A DNA stretch of 64,000 bases from Hyphomicrobiales bacterium (GTDB lineage Bacteria > Pseudomonadota > Alphaproteobacteria > Rhizobiales > Aestuariivirgaceae): assembly GCA_025359215.1 (NCBI GenBank), contig JANYHE010000123.1, positions 1-64,000 of the forward strand. The letters are read 5' to 3'. Below are positions 45,496 through 54,718 of the stretch, in pieces; positions within the stretch are counted from its first letter, which is position 1; every line of letters starts with the position of its first letter. A program made the position numbers and the translations under genes. The notes below the pieces were generated by a model. It was given only the letters and a program-made list of their open reading frames with translations. It was not told where the DNA came from and did no database searches.

Positions 45496-46761
45496 ATGAC
45501 AGTAGAAATTACCAGGCTGAATAACGGCCTGCATGTGATCACGCACAACATGCCACATCTGGAATCGGTGGCGCTTGGCATTTGGGTCAAAGCTGGTGCA
45601 CGCGATGAACGGCCCGAAGAAAATGGCATCGCGCATTTTTTGGAACATATGGCGTTTAAAGGCACGAAGCGGCGCACAGCGCAAAGCATAGCCGAAGAAA
45701 TTGAAAGTGCGGGCGGCGAAATAAACGCCGCCACAGGCATGGAGACCACAACTTATTACGCCCGCACTTTGAAAGCCGATTGGCCCTTGGCCATGGATAT
45801 TCTCGCCGATATTTTTACAGAGTCCACACTTGATGCGAGTGAAATGGAACGCGAACGAGATGTGATTTTGCAAGAGATTGCCGCTTCCAAAGATCAACCC
45901 GATGATCTGGTTTTCGATCTTGCGCAATCAGCAAGTTATGGCGATCACCCCTTGGGCCGTTCCATTCTGGGCACAACCGAACTGGTGCAAACTATGACAC
46001 GCGAGCAAATGCTGGCTTGGCGTGCCCGCAATTATTGGGGCTCACGTATGGTAGTATGTGCCACGGGAAACGTCGATCATAAAAAATTTGCCGAAGAAGC
46101 TGAAAAACATTTTGGCAAAATTCCGCACGGCCATGCTCCTCAACGTCACCCCCCCACTTTTGCGGGAACTGCGCATACCGAGCAAAAACCGCTAGATCAA
46201 ACCCACATTGTATTTTCTTTTCCGGCGCCAAACTACCGCGATCCTCGGGTTTACCAGCTGCAAGTTCTGGCCAGCATATTGGGTGGCGGTATGTCTTCGC
46301 GCCTGTTTCAAGAGGTGCGAGAAAAACGGGGCCTCTGTTATAGCGTGTTTGCTTTTGGCACGATGTATGAAGATGCTGGCCAATTGGGTGTCTATGCGGC
46401 AACCTCGCCCGACCACACCCCAAACCTGATGGAAGTGACATCTGATGTGATGATGTCTATGGCCGACGAAATTACCGATAAAGAAATTGATCGCGCCAAG
46501 GCCCAATTGAAAACCAGCATTGTTATGAACCTTGAAAGTGCTTCTTCGCGGGCCGACCAAATTGCGCGGCAGTTTTTGGCCTTTGGCGAAGTGCCTGAAA
46601 TGGCAACACTGATCAAAAAAATTGAAGCCGTCACCATTGCGCAAGTGCGCAAACTGGCTGCAGAGATTTTTCGCTCAGCCGTGCCATCATTAAGTGCGGT
46701 CGGTCAACTTTCTGCCTTGGAAAGCCACGCCACTTTGGCTGCGCGATTCATCCACAATTGA
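45496..46761 (+). CDS. M16-family zinc peptidase (mitochondrial-processing-peptidase-like)
   Basis: 421 residues. The inverted zinc motif HxxEH is in GIAHFLEHMAFKGTKRRTA, with the third ligand Glu about 75 residues later (ERERDVILQEI). N-terminal active half and C-terminal inactive half (GGGMSSRLFQEVREKRGLCY) are both present. Relatives are the bacterial homologues of the beta-MPP subunit; natural substrate unknown. Follows thrC and is coupled to the GNAT gene by a one-codon overlap. Confidence 0.94.
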   Translation: MTVEITRLNNGLHVITHNMPHLESVALGIWVKAGARDERPEENGIAHFLEHMAFKGTKRRTAQSIAEEIESAGGEINAATGMETTTYYARTLKADWPLAMDILADIFTESTLDASEMERERDVILQEIAASKDQPDDLVFDLAQSASYGDHPLGRSILGTTELVQTMTREQMLAWRARNYWGSRMVVCATGNVDHKKFAEEAEKHFGKIPHGHAPQRHPPTFAGTAHTEQKPLDQTHIVFSFPAPNYRDPRVYQLQVLASILGGGMSSRLFQEVREKRGLCYSVFAFGTMYEDAGQLGVYAATSPDHTPNLMEVTSDVMMSMADEITDKEIDRAKAQLKTSIVMNLESASSRADQIARQFLAFGEVPEMATLIKKIEAVTIAQVRKLAAEIFRSAVPSLSAVGQLSALESHATLAARFIHN

Positions 46762-47348
46762 GTTTTAGGCTGCCATTTCGAAAGCTCGGCGCAGGGCCAA
46801 TCTTGCGCTCGACCAAGATTATGCTGCGCCCGCCGGAAATGGATGATTTCAGTGCATGGGTGGCTTTGCGCAAAGCCAGCCGCCCCTTTCTGGCACCATG
46901 GGAGCCAGAATGGCAAGACGATGAATTCACCCGCACAGCATTTCGTTATCGCTTGCATATTTATGACAAACTTTCTGATGATGACCGGGGCCAAGCCCTG
47001 TTTGCTTTCAACGCCGAGCAGGTTTTGGTTGGGGCCATCACCCTCAGCAATATCAGGCGCGGCGTGGCCCAAATGGCAACACTAGGTTATTGGATCGGCG
47101 CAGAATTTTCGCGCCAAGGTTTGATGACACACGCGCTGCAATTGCTCATTCCCTATACGCAATTTGACATGAAGTTGCACCGGTTGGAGGCGGCTTGCTT
47201 GCCCCATAACGCGGCTTCCATATCATTGCTGAAGCGGGTTGGATTTGAGCAGGAAGGCTATGCCAAATCCTATTTGAAAATTGCTGGGCAATGGGAAGAT
47301 CATATTCTATTTGCCCGGCTGACAACTCATAACCGAGAATCGCATTGA
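46758..47348 (+). CDS. GNAT-family N-acetyltransferase (RimJ-like)
   Basis: 196 residues from TTG 46758, which overlaps the M16 stop (TTGA). Acetyl-CoA fold marks are LRPPEMDDFSAWVALRKAS, VGAITLSNIRRGVAQMATLGYW, SRQGLMTHALQLLIPYTQF and LEAACLPHNAASISLLKRVGF. Close to the RimJ/RimL group acetylating N-terminal Ala of ribosomal proteins. The order thrC, M16, GNAT, GGDEF/EAL is what I expect in Rhizobiales. Confidence 0.9.
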   Translation: MSFRLPFRKLGAGPILRSTKIMLRPPEMDDFSAWVALRKASRPFLAPWEPEWQDDEFTRTAFRYRLHIYDKLSDDDRGQALFAFNAEQVLVGAITLSNIRRGVAQMATLGYWIGAEFSRQGLMTHALQLLIPYTQFDMKLHRLEAACLPHNAASISLLKRVGFEQEGYAKSYLKIAGQWEDHILFARLTTHNRESH

Positions 47349-47375
47349 GGTCATCTGGCGGCTACACTCACGCTT

Positions 47376-50300
47376 ATGATTCGGTCGCATAAAAACATTG
47401 GAATTCTGCTTGGGTTTTTGCTGTGCACCCTTTTGAGTTTTAATAGGTCTTTTGCGTCGGAAGCCATTTTGAATGTCGATGCGAAAACAACGCAAGTGGA
47501 CCTTGCTCCGTATCGCACACCCATAGCCGCCGAACGCGACCAAATTTCCATTCAGGGCCCCGGCGATGCAAAGCCCCTTGAATTAAAAGCTAAAGGTCCC
47601 GGCCCAACATTTTATTGGTCGCTCTATTCGTTTAATAACAACACCGACACCAACCTTGAATTTATTTTGGCGGTCGAGCCGCAGCGATTTTCTGGCTCTG
47701 GGCTCATTGATATCAGGTCCAGCACCATGGCCCCTCTCAGTGCCATTGCAACGGATGGTTTGGCCCTTGAAGGCAGCGATGTAATTGATTTCAAGACTTA
47801 CAGCATCACAGTGCCCGCCCACAAAACCTATAATATTGCCATTGAAAATGGCACGTCAGAACTTTCGGCAAGCCTATGGCAGCGGCAGGCCTTTGCCGCG
47901 CAAACCAGCACTCTTTCGTTTTTCCAAGGGTTGGTTTTTGGCATTGGACTTCTTGTCACCTTTGGAATTTTAGCACTTTATGGCTTCCGTCCAAGACCCG
48001 CTTTGCTGACCGCATTTGCTTTCGCTTTTGCCAGCCTGTTGTTCATCGTGCTGGAAGGAGCAGAAGCACATGTTCTCATCGGCCAATTCTCTGCGCAAGA
48101 TTTAGCTCTGCCCATTGTGCGGGCCATTGTTGAAACGGCAATGGCAACCAGCCTTTTGGTTTGTGTGATGACTTTTACGAGGATCAGAACTGTTGTGCCT
48201 CTTGCAGGGCTTGCGATCTTGTTGTTGCTGGCGGGCCTTTGCGCCAACTTCATCTTTTCATTTGTAGAGCCGCGCCGCGCCACCAGTTTGGCCCGTATTG
48301 TTTTCGCAGCAATCTCTGTGGCTGGCTTTGCAATCACGGCCACCCATCGCACCAAAATTAAGGCCATGATTGACCCCGGTCTATTTTTTTGGTCGGCCAT
48401 TGGCGCTTGGACAGTTTTTGCAGGAATCGCGAGTCAAGCGGAACAGCGCGGAACCTATCTATCACCTCTGCTCACAGGCGCATTGGCGGCGGCACTCATT
48501 GCCTTACTTTTGGTGGTTGTAAGATTTGTCTTTAGCCAAGGCTTGGCCGCAAAACCTTTTATCACTGATTCCAGCCGCCGCAGCTTGGCTTTAACAGGCG
48601 CCATGCATTATCTTTGGGATTGGCAGCCAGAAGAAAAACATTTGGACATTGGCGACGAATTGCCGAAAGCCTTGGGCTATTTCCCCGCCGATTGGCGGCT
48701 GAATTTGCGGCAAACTTTCATCAATATCATCCACCCCAATGATGTGTTGCTTTATCATGCAGAGGTGGAAGACTCGAAAATTCAAATCGGCCAGGTGATT
48801 GATTTAGAATTGCGCTTGCGCAATTCTAAAGGTCAATATCAATGGTTTGCCCTTCGCGCTCGCGCTATTCCCGGCACCAACAACGACTTGGATCGTTGCA
48901 TTGGCACGCTCACGGATATTTCACGATCCAAGGAAACTGAAGAGCGCTTGGTGCAAGATGCAGTGCACGATCCTGTGACAGGCCTGCCGAGCCGGGCGTT
49001 GTTCATTGACCGACTGGAGCGCGAACTCACCAAACCCGTGGCTTTACCAGTGCGTTTTATACTGGTTGATCTTGATCGCTTTAAAACCCTTAATGAAGCC
49101 TTGGGCCATGATTATGGCGATAGGCTTTTGCTTATGGCCGGTGGGCGCATTTTGGAGTGCCTCGCTCCTGATGAATCAGTGGCACGCATCTCTGGCAGTC
49201 AATTTGCTGTGTTGGTGATCGAAGCCATTGCCAGGCGCAGTGCCCTTGCCTTGGCCGAGGAGATCAGCAAATCATTGGCCGCGGCCATAGAGCTTCCTCA
49301 GCAAGATGTTTTTCTCACAGCCAGCATTGGCATATCCCATTCCAGCAGCCGCGGTGTCACCGCCACAATGTTGCAACAACAAGCGGCCAGTGCTCTTCTC
49401 GAGGCGCGAAAGCGCGGCGGCGCACAAACTGTGATGTTTGACACAAGTTTGAAAGATGAACGCGCAGCCCAACTTGCGTTGGAATCTGATTTGCGCCGTG
49501 CCATGGCCAGTGACGAAATTGAAGTGCAATATCAAACTATTGCTCATCTCAATAATTTAGATATTGCGGGCTTTGAAGCGCTGGCCCGTTGGCGTCATCC
49601 CACCCAAGGCGTTCTGCCGCCGGCTCAATTCATTGATATGGCTGAACAGGCGGGAATGATCAGCGAAATTGGTCAAATCGTATTGGCGCAAGCCGCCCGG
49701 CAGCTGGGCATTTGGCAGCGTGTGCTGCGGCATGATCGGCCATTCTTTGTTTCTGTGAATATTTCTCCCAGTCATTTGCTTGAGAAAAATTTTCTGGAGC
49801 AAGTTCAAGCCATTTTAAATCGTGAGGGTTTAAATTCCAACAGTCTAAAAATAGAAGTCACTGAATCTGTGATCATGCGCCACCCTGAACGCGCAGCGCG
49901 GCTGTTTGAACGCCTGCGTAGCCTGGGTGTGGGTTTGGCCTGTGATGATTTCGGCACTGGCTTTTCCAGCCTATCAAGCCTGCGCGATTTGCCATTTGAT
50001 ACTCTCAAGATTGATCGATCGTTTATCGCACCTGAAAGTTTCGACCATCGCAGCGGCATGATTATTACGTCGATCACTGATCTTGCCCACAGTTTGGGTA
50101 TGGTGGTGGTGGCTGAAGGCATCGAAATTCAGGCCCAAGTTGATCGCTTAGCGCAGCTGGGTTGCGATTTGGGCCAAGGCTATTTAATTGGCCAAGCCAT
50201 GGCCGCCAGTGACGTGACTGATATGTTAGCGGTGTTGCCCCGCATCATCGCACACACAGCACCGATTGTTCCAATCTTAATGCCGCAGCCGGGTGCTGCT

Positions 50301-50456
50301 CCCATGGCACCGCGGCGCGTTGTGGAAGTGGAACCAGAAGAGCTGCCGTCAATCTTTGCTGTGAACTATCCGCCACCCAAACCAAAACCTGAACCCAAGC
50401 CGGCCGTAAAAAGAGCCAGGCCGAAGCCAACGGTGAAAAAGACAAAGAAGCGGTAG
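47376..50456 (+). CDS. Membrane PAS-GGDEF-EAL protein, GGDEF site degenerate
   Basis: 1026 residues. Signal peptide (1-27), periplasmic sensory domain to about residue 180, about seven membrane segments (185-395), PAS domain (405-520), GGDEF domain (about 525-690) and EAL domain (about 705-955). The GGDEF signature reads RISGSQF, so cyclase activity is unlikely. The EAL residues are kept: GFEALARW, SVNISPSHL, IEVTESVIM, CDDFGTGFSSL, DTLKIDRSF, VVAEGIE and LGQGYLIGQAM. It should be a c-di-GMP phosphodiesterase controlled by an outside signal. The tail (about 990-1026) is Pro/Lys/Arg-rich and may bind nucleic acid, lipid or protein. Its stop abuts the end of the convergent dehydrogenase gene. 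Confidence 0.92.
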   Translation: MIRSHKNIGILLGFLLCTLLSFNRSFASEAILNVDAKTTQVDLAPYRTPIAAERDQISIQGPGDAKPLELKAKGPGPTFYWSLYSFNNNTDTNLEFILAVEPQRFSGSGLIDIRSSTMAPLSAIATDGLALEGSDVIDFKTYSITVPAHKTYNIAIENGTSELSASLWQRQAFAAQTSTLSFFQGLVFGIGLLVTFGILALYGFRPRPALLTAFAFAFASLLFIVLEGAEAHVLIGQFSAQDLALPIVRAIVETAMATSLLVCVMTFTRIRTVVPLAGLAILLLLAGLCANFIFSFVEPRRATSLARIVFAAISVAGFAITATHRTKIKAMIDPGLFFWSAIGAWTVFAGIASQAEQRGTYLSPLLTGALAAALIALLLVVVRFVFSQGLAAKPFITDSSRRSLALTGAMHYLWDWQPEEKHLDIGDELPKALGYFPADWRLNLRQTFINIIHPNDVLLYHAEVEDSKIQIGQVIDLELRLRNSKGQYQWFALRARAIPGTNNDLDRCIGTLTDISRSKETEERLVQDAVHDPVTGLPSRALFIDRLERELTKPVALPVRFILVDLDRFKTLNEALGHDYGDRLLLMAGGRILECLAPDESVARISGSQFAVLVIEAIARRSALALAEEISKSLAAAIELPQQDVFLTASIGISHSSSRGVTATMLQQQAASALLEARKRGGAQTVMFDTSLKDERAAQLALESDLRRAMASDEIEVQYQTIAHLNNLDIAGFEALARWRHPTQGVLPPAQFIDMAEQAGMISEIGQIVLAQAARQLGIWQRVLRHDRPFFVSVNISPSHLLEKNFLEQVQAILNREGLNSNSLKIEVTESVIMRHPERAARLFERLRSLGVGLACDDFGTGFSSLSSLRDLPFDTLKIDRSFIAPESFDHRSGMIITSITDLAHSLGMVVVAEGIEIQAQVDRLAQLGCDLGQGYLIGQAMAASDVTDMLAVLPRIIAHTAPIVPILMPQPGAAPMAPRRVVEVEPEELPSIFAVNYPPPKPKPEPKPAVKRARPKPTVKKTKKR

Positions 50457-51350
50457 TTACTTCTTTAACCCCGCAAGTTTCATCATCACATCAATCAAGC
50501 GTGGCACGTAGCGTTCGCCATAACCCATGGTTTCAGCCATCACCAAAGTTTGGTGCACTTGTTCAGCCATGAATGAGGCCACGGGCAATTTTTCTGTCAT
50601 GTTTGTGTAATAGCGCAAATCCTTCCGGGCATTACGAATGGCAAATTTGGCGTGGCTATCATCATCAGAGAGCGGCACATTGATCAGCCGACCAAACATC
50701 ACAGATGCTGCTCCACCGCCCATAATAACGCGCTGCAAGGCTGCCATATCCACACCAGCCTTGGCAGCCACCGTAATGGCTTCAGCTGCAATAGTTGCGT
50801 GACCCACCGAGAGAAAATTGTTGATCAATTTAACTTGGTGGCCCGTGCCCACTTCGCCTGTGTGCACAATTAAATCTGCAAAACATTCAAGCACGGGTTT
50901 AATCATATCCAGAATGGCTGCATCGCCGCCCACCATCAACCCTAGTTTTCCGGCTTCGGCTTCATTGGGTGTGCGTGTCATGGGCGTATCAACAAAATGA
51001 ATGCCATGTTTTGCAGCCTCAGCAGCCAGTCGCTGTGTGGAGTCTGGTTCAGCTGTAGAACAATCAGCAATCACCAATCCTTTGCGCCCATGGGCCAGCA
51101 ATCCATCCGTCCCTAACACAATCGCTTCCACCTGGGGCGTGCCGGTCACCACCAAAATAACCATATCCGAGGCGGCAGCAATTTCAGCCACGGATTTGCA
51201 TTCGGTGGCCCCTTTGGACATCAGGCTCTCAACAGGTGCACGGTTTTTGTGGGCCAGAACATTCAGCTTAAAACCCTTGCTCAAAATATTTTTGCCAATG
51301 CCATGGCCCATCAGGCCAACGCCAATCAATCCCACTGTTTTTATTGTCAT
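50457..51350 (-). CDS. 3-hydroxyisobutyrate-dehydrogenase-family oxidoreductase
   Basis: 297 residues from ATG 51350, overlapping the previous stop as TGATG. N-terminal Rossmann fold with GLIGVGLMGHGIGKNIL, the substrate segment DTPMTRTPNEAEAGKLGLMV and the catalytic Lys in GHQVKLINNFLSVGHATI; the all-helical C-terminal domain follows. The family reduces or oxidises beta-hydroxy acids such as 3-hydroxyisobutyrate, tartronate semialdehyde or 6-phosphogluconate; the substrate is undetermined. Confidence 0.9.
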   Translation of the reverse strand: MTIKTVGLIGVGLMGHGIGKNILSKGFKLNVLAHKNRAPVESLMSKGATECKSVAEIAAASDMVILVVTGTPQVEAIVLGTDGLLAHGRKGLVIADCSTAEPDSTQRLAAEAAKHGIHFVDTPMTRTPNEAEAGKLGLMVGGDAAILDMIKPVLECFADLIVHTGEVGTGHQVKLINNFLSVGHATIAAEAITVAAKAGVDMAALQRVIMGGGAASVMFGRLINVPLSDDDSHAKFAIRNARKDLRYYTNMTEKLPVASFMAEQVHQTLVMAETMGYGERYVPRLIDVMMKLAGLKK

Positions 51351-51823
51351 CACTCACTTCTCCCTGCAATCTGTTCAAATTCAGTTGGTTCTAAAATGAA
51401 AATCTGGTCGTCTAATTTATGCTTGAACCCTAGGCGCTTATAAAACCGTGCCGCCGCTTCATTGCTGGCTTCAACTTCCATCTTGATAAATTTTGCTCCA
51501 CGCTTTTGGGATTCCAAAATAGTTCCGCGCAGCAGGCGCTCACCAATTTTGCGCCCGCGCGCGTGTTGGATAACGTAGAGGTCCGAAACATAAATTCCAG
51601 CACAGCCCCGCCAGCTGGAGTAAGTCATGGTCCACAAGCACACCCCCAGTAAAAGGCCAGCGTCTTCAGCCACCATAACATGGGCCAAGCCTTTGGCATC
51701 ACGCAAGTTTTGGCCTGTCATTTTTGGCACATAGGCCAGCCCCAAGTCTTTTGGCAGTTGCCGGATCAGAACCGCCACCGCATCCTCTTGTCCCTCACGC
51801 ATGGGCTTTATGCCAATGCTCAT
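51350..51823 (-). CDS. GNAT-family N-acetyltransferase
   Basis: 157 residues. Acetyl-CoA binding segment is SDLYVIQHARGRKIGERLLR, followed by VEASNEAAARFYKRLGFKHK. Substrate unknown. First gene of a two-gene unit with the dehydrogenase, divergent from the aminotransferase at 51889 with 65 bases between starts. Confidence 0.9.
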   Translation of the reverse strand: MSIGIKPMREGQEDAVAVLIRQLPKDLGLAYVPKMTGQNLRDAKGLAHVMVAEDAGLLLGVCLWTMTYSSWRGCAGIYVSDLYVIQHARGRKIGERLLRGTILESQKRGAKFIKMEVEASNEAAARFYKRLGFKHKLDDQIFILEPTEFEQIAGRSE

Positions 51824-51888
51824 GCTGAAATCCTTTTCGCTAAAAATATTTTCCCGCTAGACTGCATGATGAAACCTGAGATCACAAG

Positions 51889-53217
51889 ATGAACAATACA
51901 CCCAGCGCCCTTAAAAATACGGATCACCTGCCCAAAATCTCTTGGGCCAAAGGGTCATACCTTCATGATGTCGATGGCAAGCAATATATTGATGGCTCAG
52001 GCGGCCCCGCCGTGTATTGTATCGGCCATTCCAACACCGAAGTGAACGACGCCATCAAAGCGCAGCTAGACCGCATCGCCCACGGTTATCGCTATAATTT
52101 CACGTCTGATGCTCTTGAAGAACTTTCAGATATCATCCGCACGCGCTGTGGCGGCACGCTCAATCACATGGTTTATGTGACAGGGGGCTCAGAAGCAGTG
52201 GAAAGCTGCTTAAAGCTTGCTTTGCAATATCATGCAGCGCGTGGCGAAATGAGCCGCCGCAAGTTCATCGCGCGTGAACGAAGCTGGCATGGCAATACAT
52301 TGGGCGCCTTGTCGGTGAGTGGCTTCTTGGAACGCAAAGCCGCCTTTGTGGGCTCACTCCTTGATGTGATCCGCCTCAGCCCAACCAATGACTATCGTCC
52401 CATTGCAGGGTCAACAGCAGAAACAGTGGGCGAAGTAAGCGCCAAAGAACTGGAAGATGCAATTTTAGAGGCCGGTGCTGAAAACATAGCCGCTTTTATT
52501 TTCGAACCCGTTGTGGGTGCTGCTGGTGGCTGTGTTCCTGCTCCTGCCGGTTATGCCAAACGCGTGCGCGAGATTTGTGATCGTTATGGTGTGCTGATGA
52601 TTTCAGATGAGGTGATGTGTGGTGCGGGGCGCACAGGCACGTGGCGCACCTTGGAAAAAGATGGCGTGGAGCCAGACATTATGTCGATCGCCAAAGGCCT
52701 TGCTGCAGGCTACCTTCCATTGGGGGCCGCCATCTATTCTGATAAAGTGAGCGCTGCATTCAATCACATCCCACAAACGGGCCACACCTTCACGGGCCAC
52801 ACCACATGCTGTGCGGCTGGCGTTGCTGTACAGAAAATTGTAACACGGGAAAAACTGGTGGAGCGAGTGGCCGCCAATGAACAGAAATTAAAATCTATGC
52901 TGGCGGATGCTTTTCATGGCGTGGAAGCAATTGGTGATATTAGGGGCAGGGGTTATTTCATCGCTGCTGAGCTGGTGGCCAATCGCCAAACCAAAGCGCC
53001 ATTTCCAGCAGAACTCAAACTGGCGCTGAATATTCGCCAGCAAGCTTTGGAAAACGGTCTCATTTGTTATCCTGTGGGTGGCAATGTCGATGGTGTGAAT
53101 GGTGACATAGTGATTTTGGCCCCACCCTATAATGCATCTGATGCCGAGCTTGCAGAGATTGTCGATAAAACCGCAAAAAGTGTGAAGCAAGTTTTGGCCC
53201 GTTTTAATCTGGGCTAG
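51889..53217 (+). CDS. Class III PLP-dependent aminotransferase
   Basis: 442 residues. Marks: YIDGSGGPAVYCIGHSNTEV, VYVTGGSEAVESCLKLALQY (PLP phosphate), ARERSWHGNTLGALSVSG, LMISDEVMCGAGRTGTWRTL and the PLP Lys in IMSIAKGLAAGYLPLGA. Acts on an omega-amino acid or diamine; the exact donor is unknown. It belongs to a different subgroup from the aminotransferase at 21667 (no LWCTNAGH segment). Divergent from the GNAT/dehydrogenase unit, which may act in the same catabolic route. Confidence 0.9.
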   Translation: MNNTPSALKNTDHLPKISWAKGSYLHDVDGKQYIDGSGGPAVYCIGHSNTEVNDAIKAQLDRIAHGYRYNFTSDALEELSDIIRTRCGGTLNHMVYVTGGSEAVESCLKLALQYHAARGEMSRRKFIARERSWHGNTLGALSVSGFLERKAAFVGSLLDVIRLSPTNDYRPIAGSTAETVGEVSAKELEDAILEAGAENIAAFIFEPVVGAAGGCVPAPAGYAKRVREICDRYGVLMISDEVMCGAGRTGTWRTLEKDGVEPDIMSIAKGLAAGYLPLGAAIYSDKVSAAFNHIPQTGHTFTGHTTCCAAGVAVQKIVTREKLVERVAANEQKLKSMLADAFHGVEAIGDIRGRGYFIAAELVANRQTKAPFPAELKLALNIRQQALENGLICYPVGGNVDGVNGDIVILAPPYNASDAELAEIVDKTAKSVKQVLARFNLG

Positions 53218-53303
53218 TTGAATTCACACCTTTTCGTGATGATGAATTGAAATCCATATTTTTCCGAAATGTGCTAGAGCGTCTGTAATTGGGAGCAAAA
53301 TTC

Positions 53304-53690
53304 ATGTTAAATCGCCGCAATATCCTCGCGCTGTCCGTTTTCACGCTTGTGCCTTCCTTGGCGCATGCGGCAAGTTTTCCCGTTTTCACTAAAGCTGCTT
53401 TTGAAAAAGCACAGAAAGATGGCAAGTCCATCCTCATTGCAATTCATGCTGATTGGTGCCCCACATGCCGGGCCCAAGCGCCAATTATTGGAACCCTATT
53501 AAAATCACCAAAATATAAAGACATCACTATTTTCCGCGTGGATTTTGATGGTCAAGTCGATGTTGTGCGCGCCTTCGGTGCCCAAAGCCAAAGCACTTTG
53601 ATCAGTTTCAAGGGCAGCAATGAGATGGGTCGCTCAGTTGGCGACACTGATCCTGCTTCGATTGAATCCTTGATCGCCAGCGCGATCTAA
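53304..53690 (+). CDS. Periplasmic thioredoxin-fold protein
   Basis: 128 residues from ATG 53304, eight bases after GGAG; a TTG at 53289 is less likely. Signal peptide ends near residue 22 (SLAHAAS). The redox motif is HADWCPTCRAQAPII, in a short thioredoxin domain without the usual cis-Pro region being obvious (SQSTLISFKG is the likely equivalent). Eight bases before a CcdA-like membrane gene, which should reduce it using cytoplasmic thioredoxin. Confidence 0.85.
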   Translation: MLNRRNILALSVFTLVPSLAHAASFPVFTKAAFEKAQKDGKSILIAIHADWCPTCRAQAPIIGTLLKSPKYKDITIFRVDFDGQVDVVRAFGAQSQSTLISFKGSNEMGRSVGDTDPASIESLIASAI

Positions 53691-53697
53691 TATCGCA

Positions 53698-54417
53698 ATG
53701 ATCGGCACACTGGGGCTGGCTTTCGCAGCCGGCGCACTGACAATTTTGTCACCCTGCGTTCTGCCGCTGCTGCCCATTGTTCTCAGCACCGCCTCATCCA
53801 AAAGTAAATTTGGGCCAGTAGCGCTTGGCATTGGCGTGGTTCTTTCATTTGTGATTGTTGGTTTGTTTGTGGCCTTGGTTGGCTTTTCCATAGGCCTTGA
53901 TGGTGGATATTTTCGGCGCATTGCCGCGCTTATTTTAGTGCTGCTCGGCCTCATTTTGCTGTTACCCGCTGCGCAAGATCGATTTGCGATGGCAGCAGCA
54001 CCCATCAGCGCTTGGTCCCAAGAAAAAATGAGCGGACTATTTTCAAACGGCGTTGGCGGGCAGTTTGGTGTCGGACTTTTATTGGGCACCGTGTGGAGCC
54101 CCTGTGTGGGGCCAACTTTGGGTGCCGCGTCTTTGCTAGCCTCGCAAGGCAAAGATATTTTTCAAGTTGCACTGACCATGATTTTCTTCTCCATCGGTGT
54201 GGGCATTCCACTTGTTATTATCGGGCTGCTGTCACGCAATGTGTTGCAAAGATCGCGCGGCACACTTTTGGCTGCGAGCAGAACATTCAAATCGATTATG
54301 GGCATTATTCTGATTGTTTTGGGCGGGCTAATTCTAACAGGATACGATAAACATATTGAAGCTGCATTGGTGGCCGCCTCTCCTGATTGGTTGACGCATC
54401 TAACAACCCAGTTTTGA
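53698..54417 (+). CDS. CcdA/DsbD-like transmembrane reductant carrier
   Basis: 239 residues, six or so membrane segments. The two membrane Cys are in pseudo-symmetric motifs LSPCVLPLLPI and WSPCVGPTLGAASLLAS, as in CcdA and the DsbD membrane domain. It passes electrons from cytoplasmic thioredoxin to periplasmic proteins, most simply to the CPTC protein encoded just upstream. No cytochrome c maturation genes are adjacent. The gene ends about 60 bases before the glycine riboswitch. Confidence 0.88.
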   Translation: MIGTLGLAFAAGALTILSPCVLPLLPIVLSTASSKSKFGPVALGIGVVLSFVIVGLFVALVGFSIGLDGGYFRRIAALILVLLGLILLLPAAQDRFAMAAAPISAWSQEKMSGLFSNGVGGQFGVGLLLGTVWSPCVGPTLGAASLLASQGKDIFQVALTMIFFSIGVGIPLVIIGLLSRNVLQRSRGTLLAASRTFKSIMGIILIVLGGLILTGYDKHIEAALVAASPDWLTHLTTQF

Positions 54418-54423
54418 ACAGGC

Positions 54424-54451
54424 TTGACTTTGCGACTCATAATTCTATGAA
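54424..54451 (+). promoter_or_regulatory. Possible promoter of the gcv operon
   Basis: TTGACT (54424-54429) and TATGAA (54446-54451), 16 bases apart, directly after the CcdA-like stop and just ahead of the riboswitch. Confidence 0.5.
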
Positions 54452-54475
54452 TACGACGATATTCGACCACCCCAT

Positions 54476-54668
54476 GCGGGAGAGATTGGGTTTGTAACCC
54501 AACGCCGAAGGAGCAACCGCCCCGGAAACTCTCAGGCAAAAGGACCGCTGGTGTGGACATAAAATCTGGAGAGCAGAGGCTTTAATTTAAAGTCGCTCAC
54601 CGAAGGAGAAAGCTGATGGGTGTCGGAGTGACTCAAAAGCGAAAACTCTCAGGTACCTGACAGAGGGG
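54476..54668 (+). promoter_or_regulatory. Tandem glycine riboswitch controlling gcvTHP
   Basis: Two successive glycine aptamers. Each opens with a GGAGAG-type strand (54478-54484 and 54568-54573), has a GCCGAAGGAGCAA- or CACCGAAGGAGAAA-type internal segment and ends with the diagnostic CTCTCAGG core (54529-54536 and 54646-54653). Glycine binding is known to switch on glycine cleavage genes. No clear terminator stem follows, so control may be at translation of gcvT (AGGAG at 54706-54710). The 301 bases between the CcdA gene and gcvT hold only this and the promoter. Confidence 0.95.
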
Positions 54669-54718
54669 CAAGTTCAACGCGAGTTGGATTTTGCAACCTA
54701 TTGTCAGGAGACCAATTG

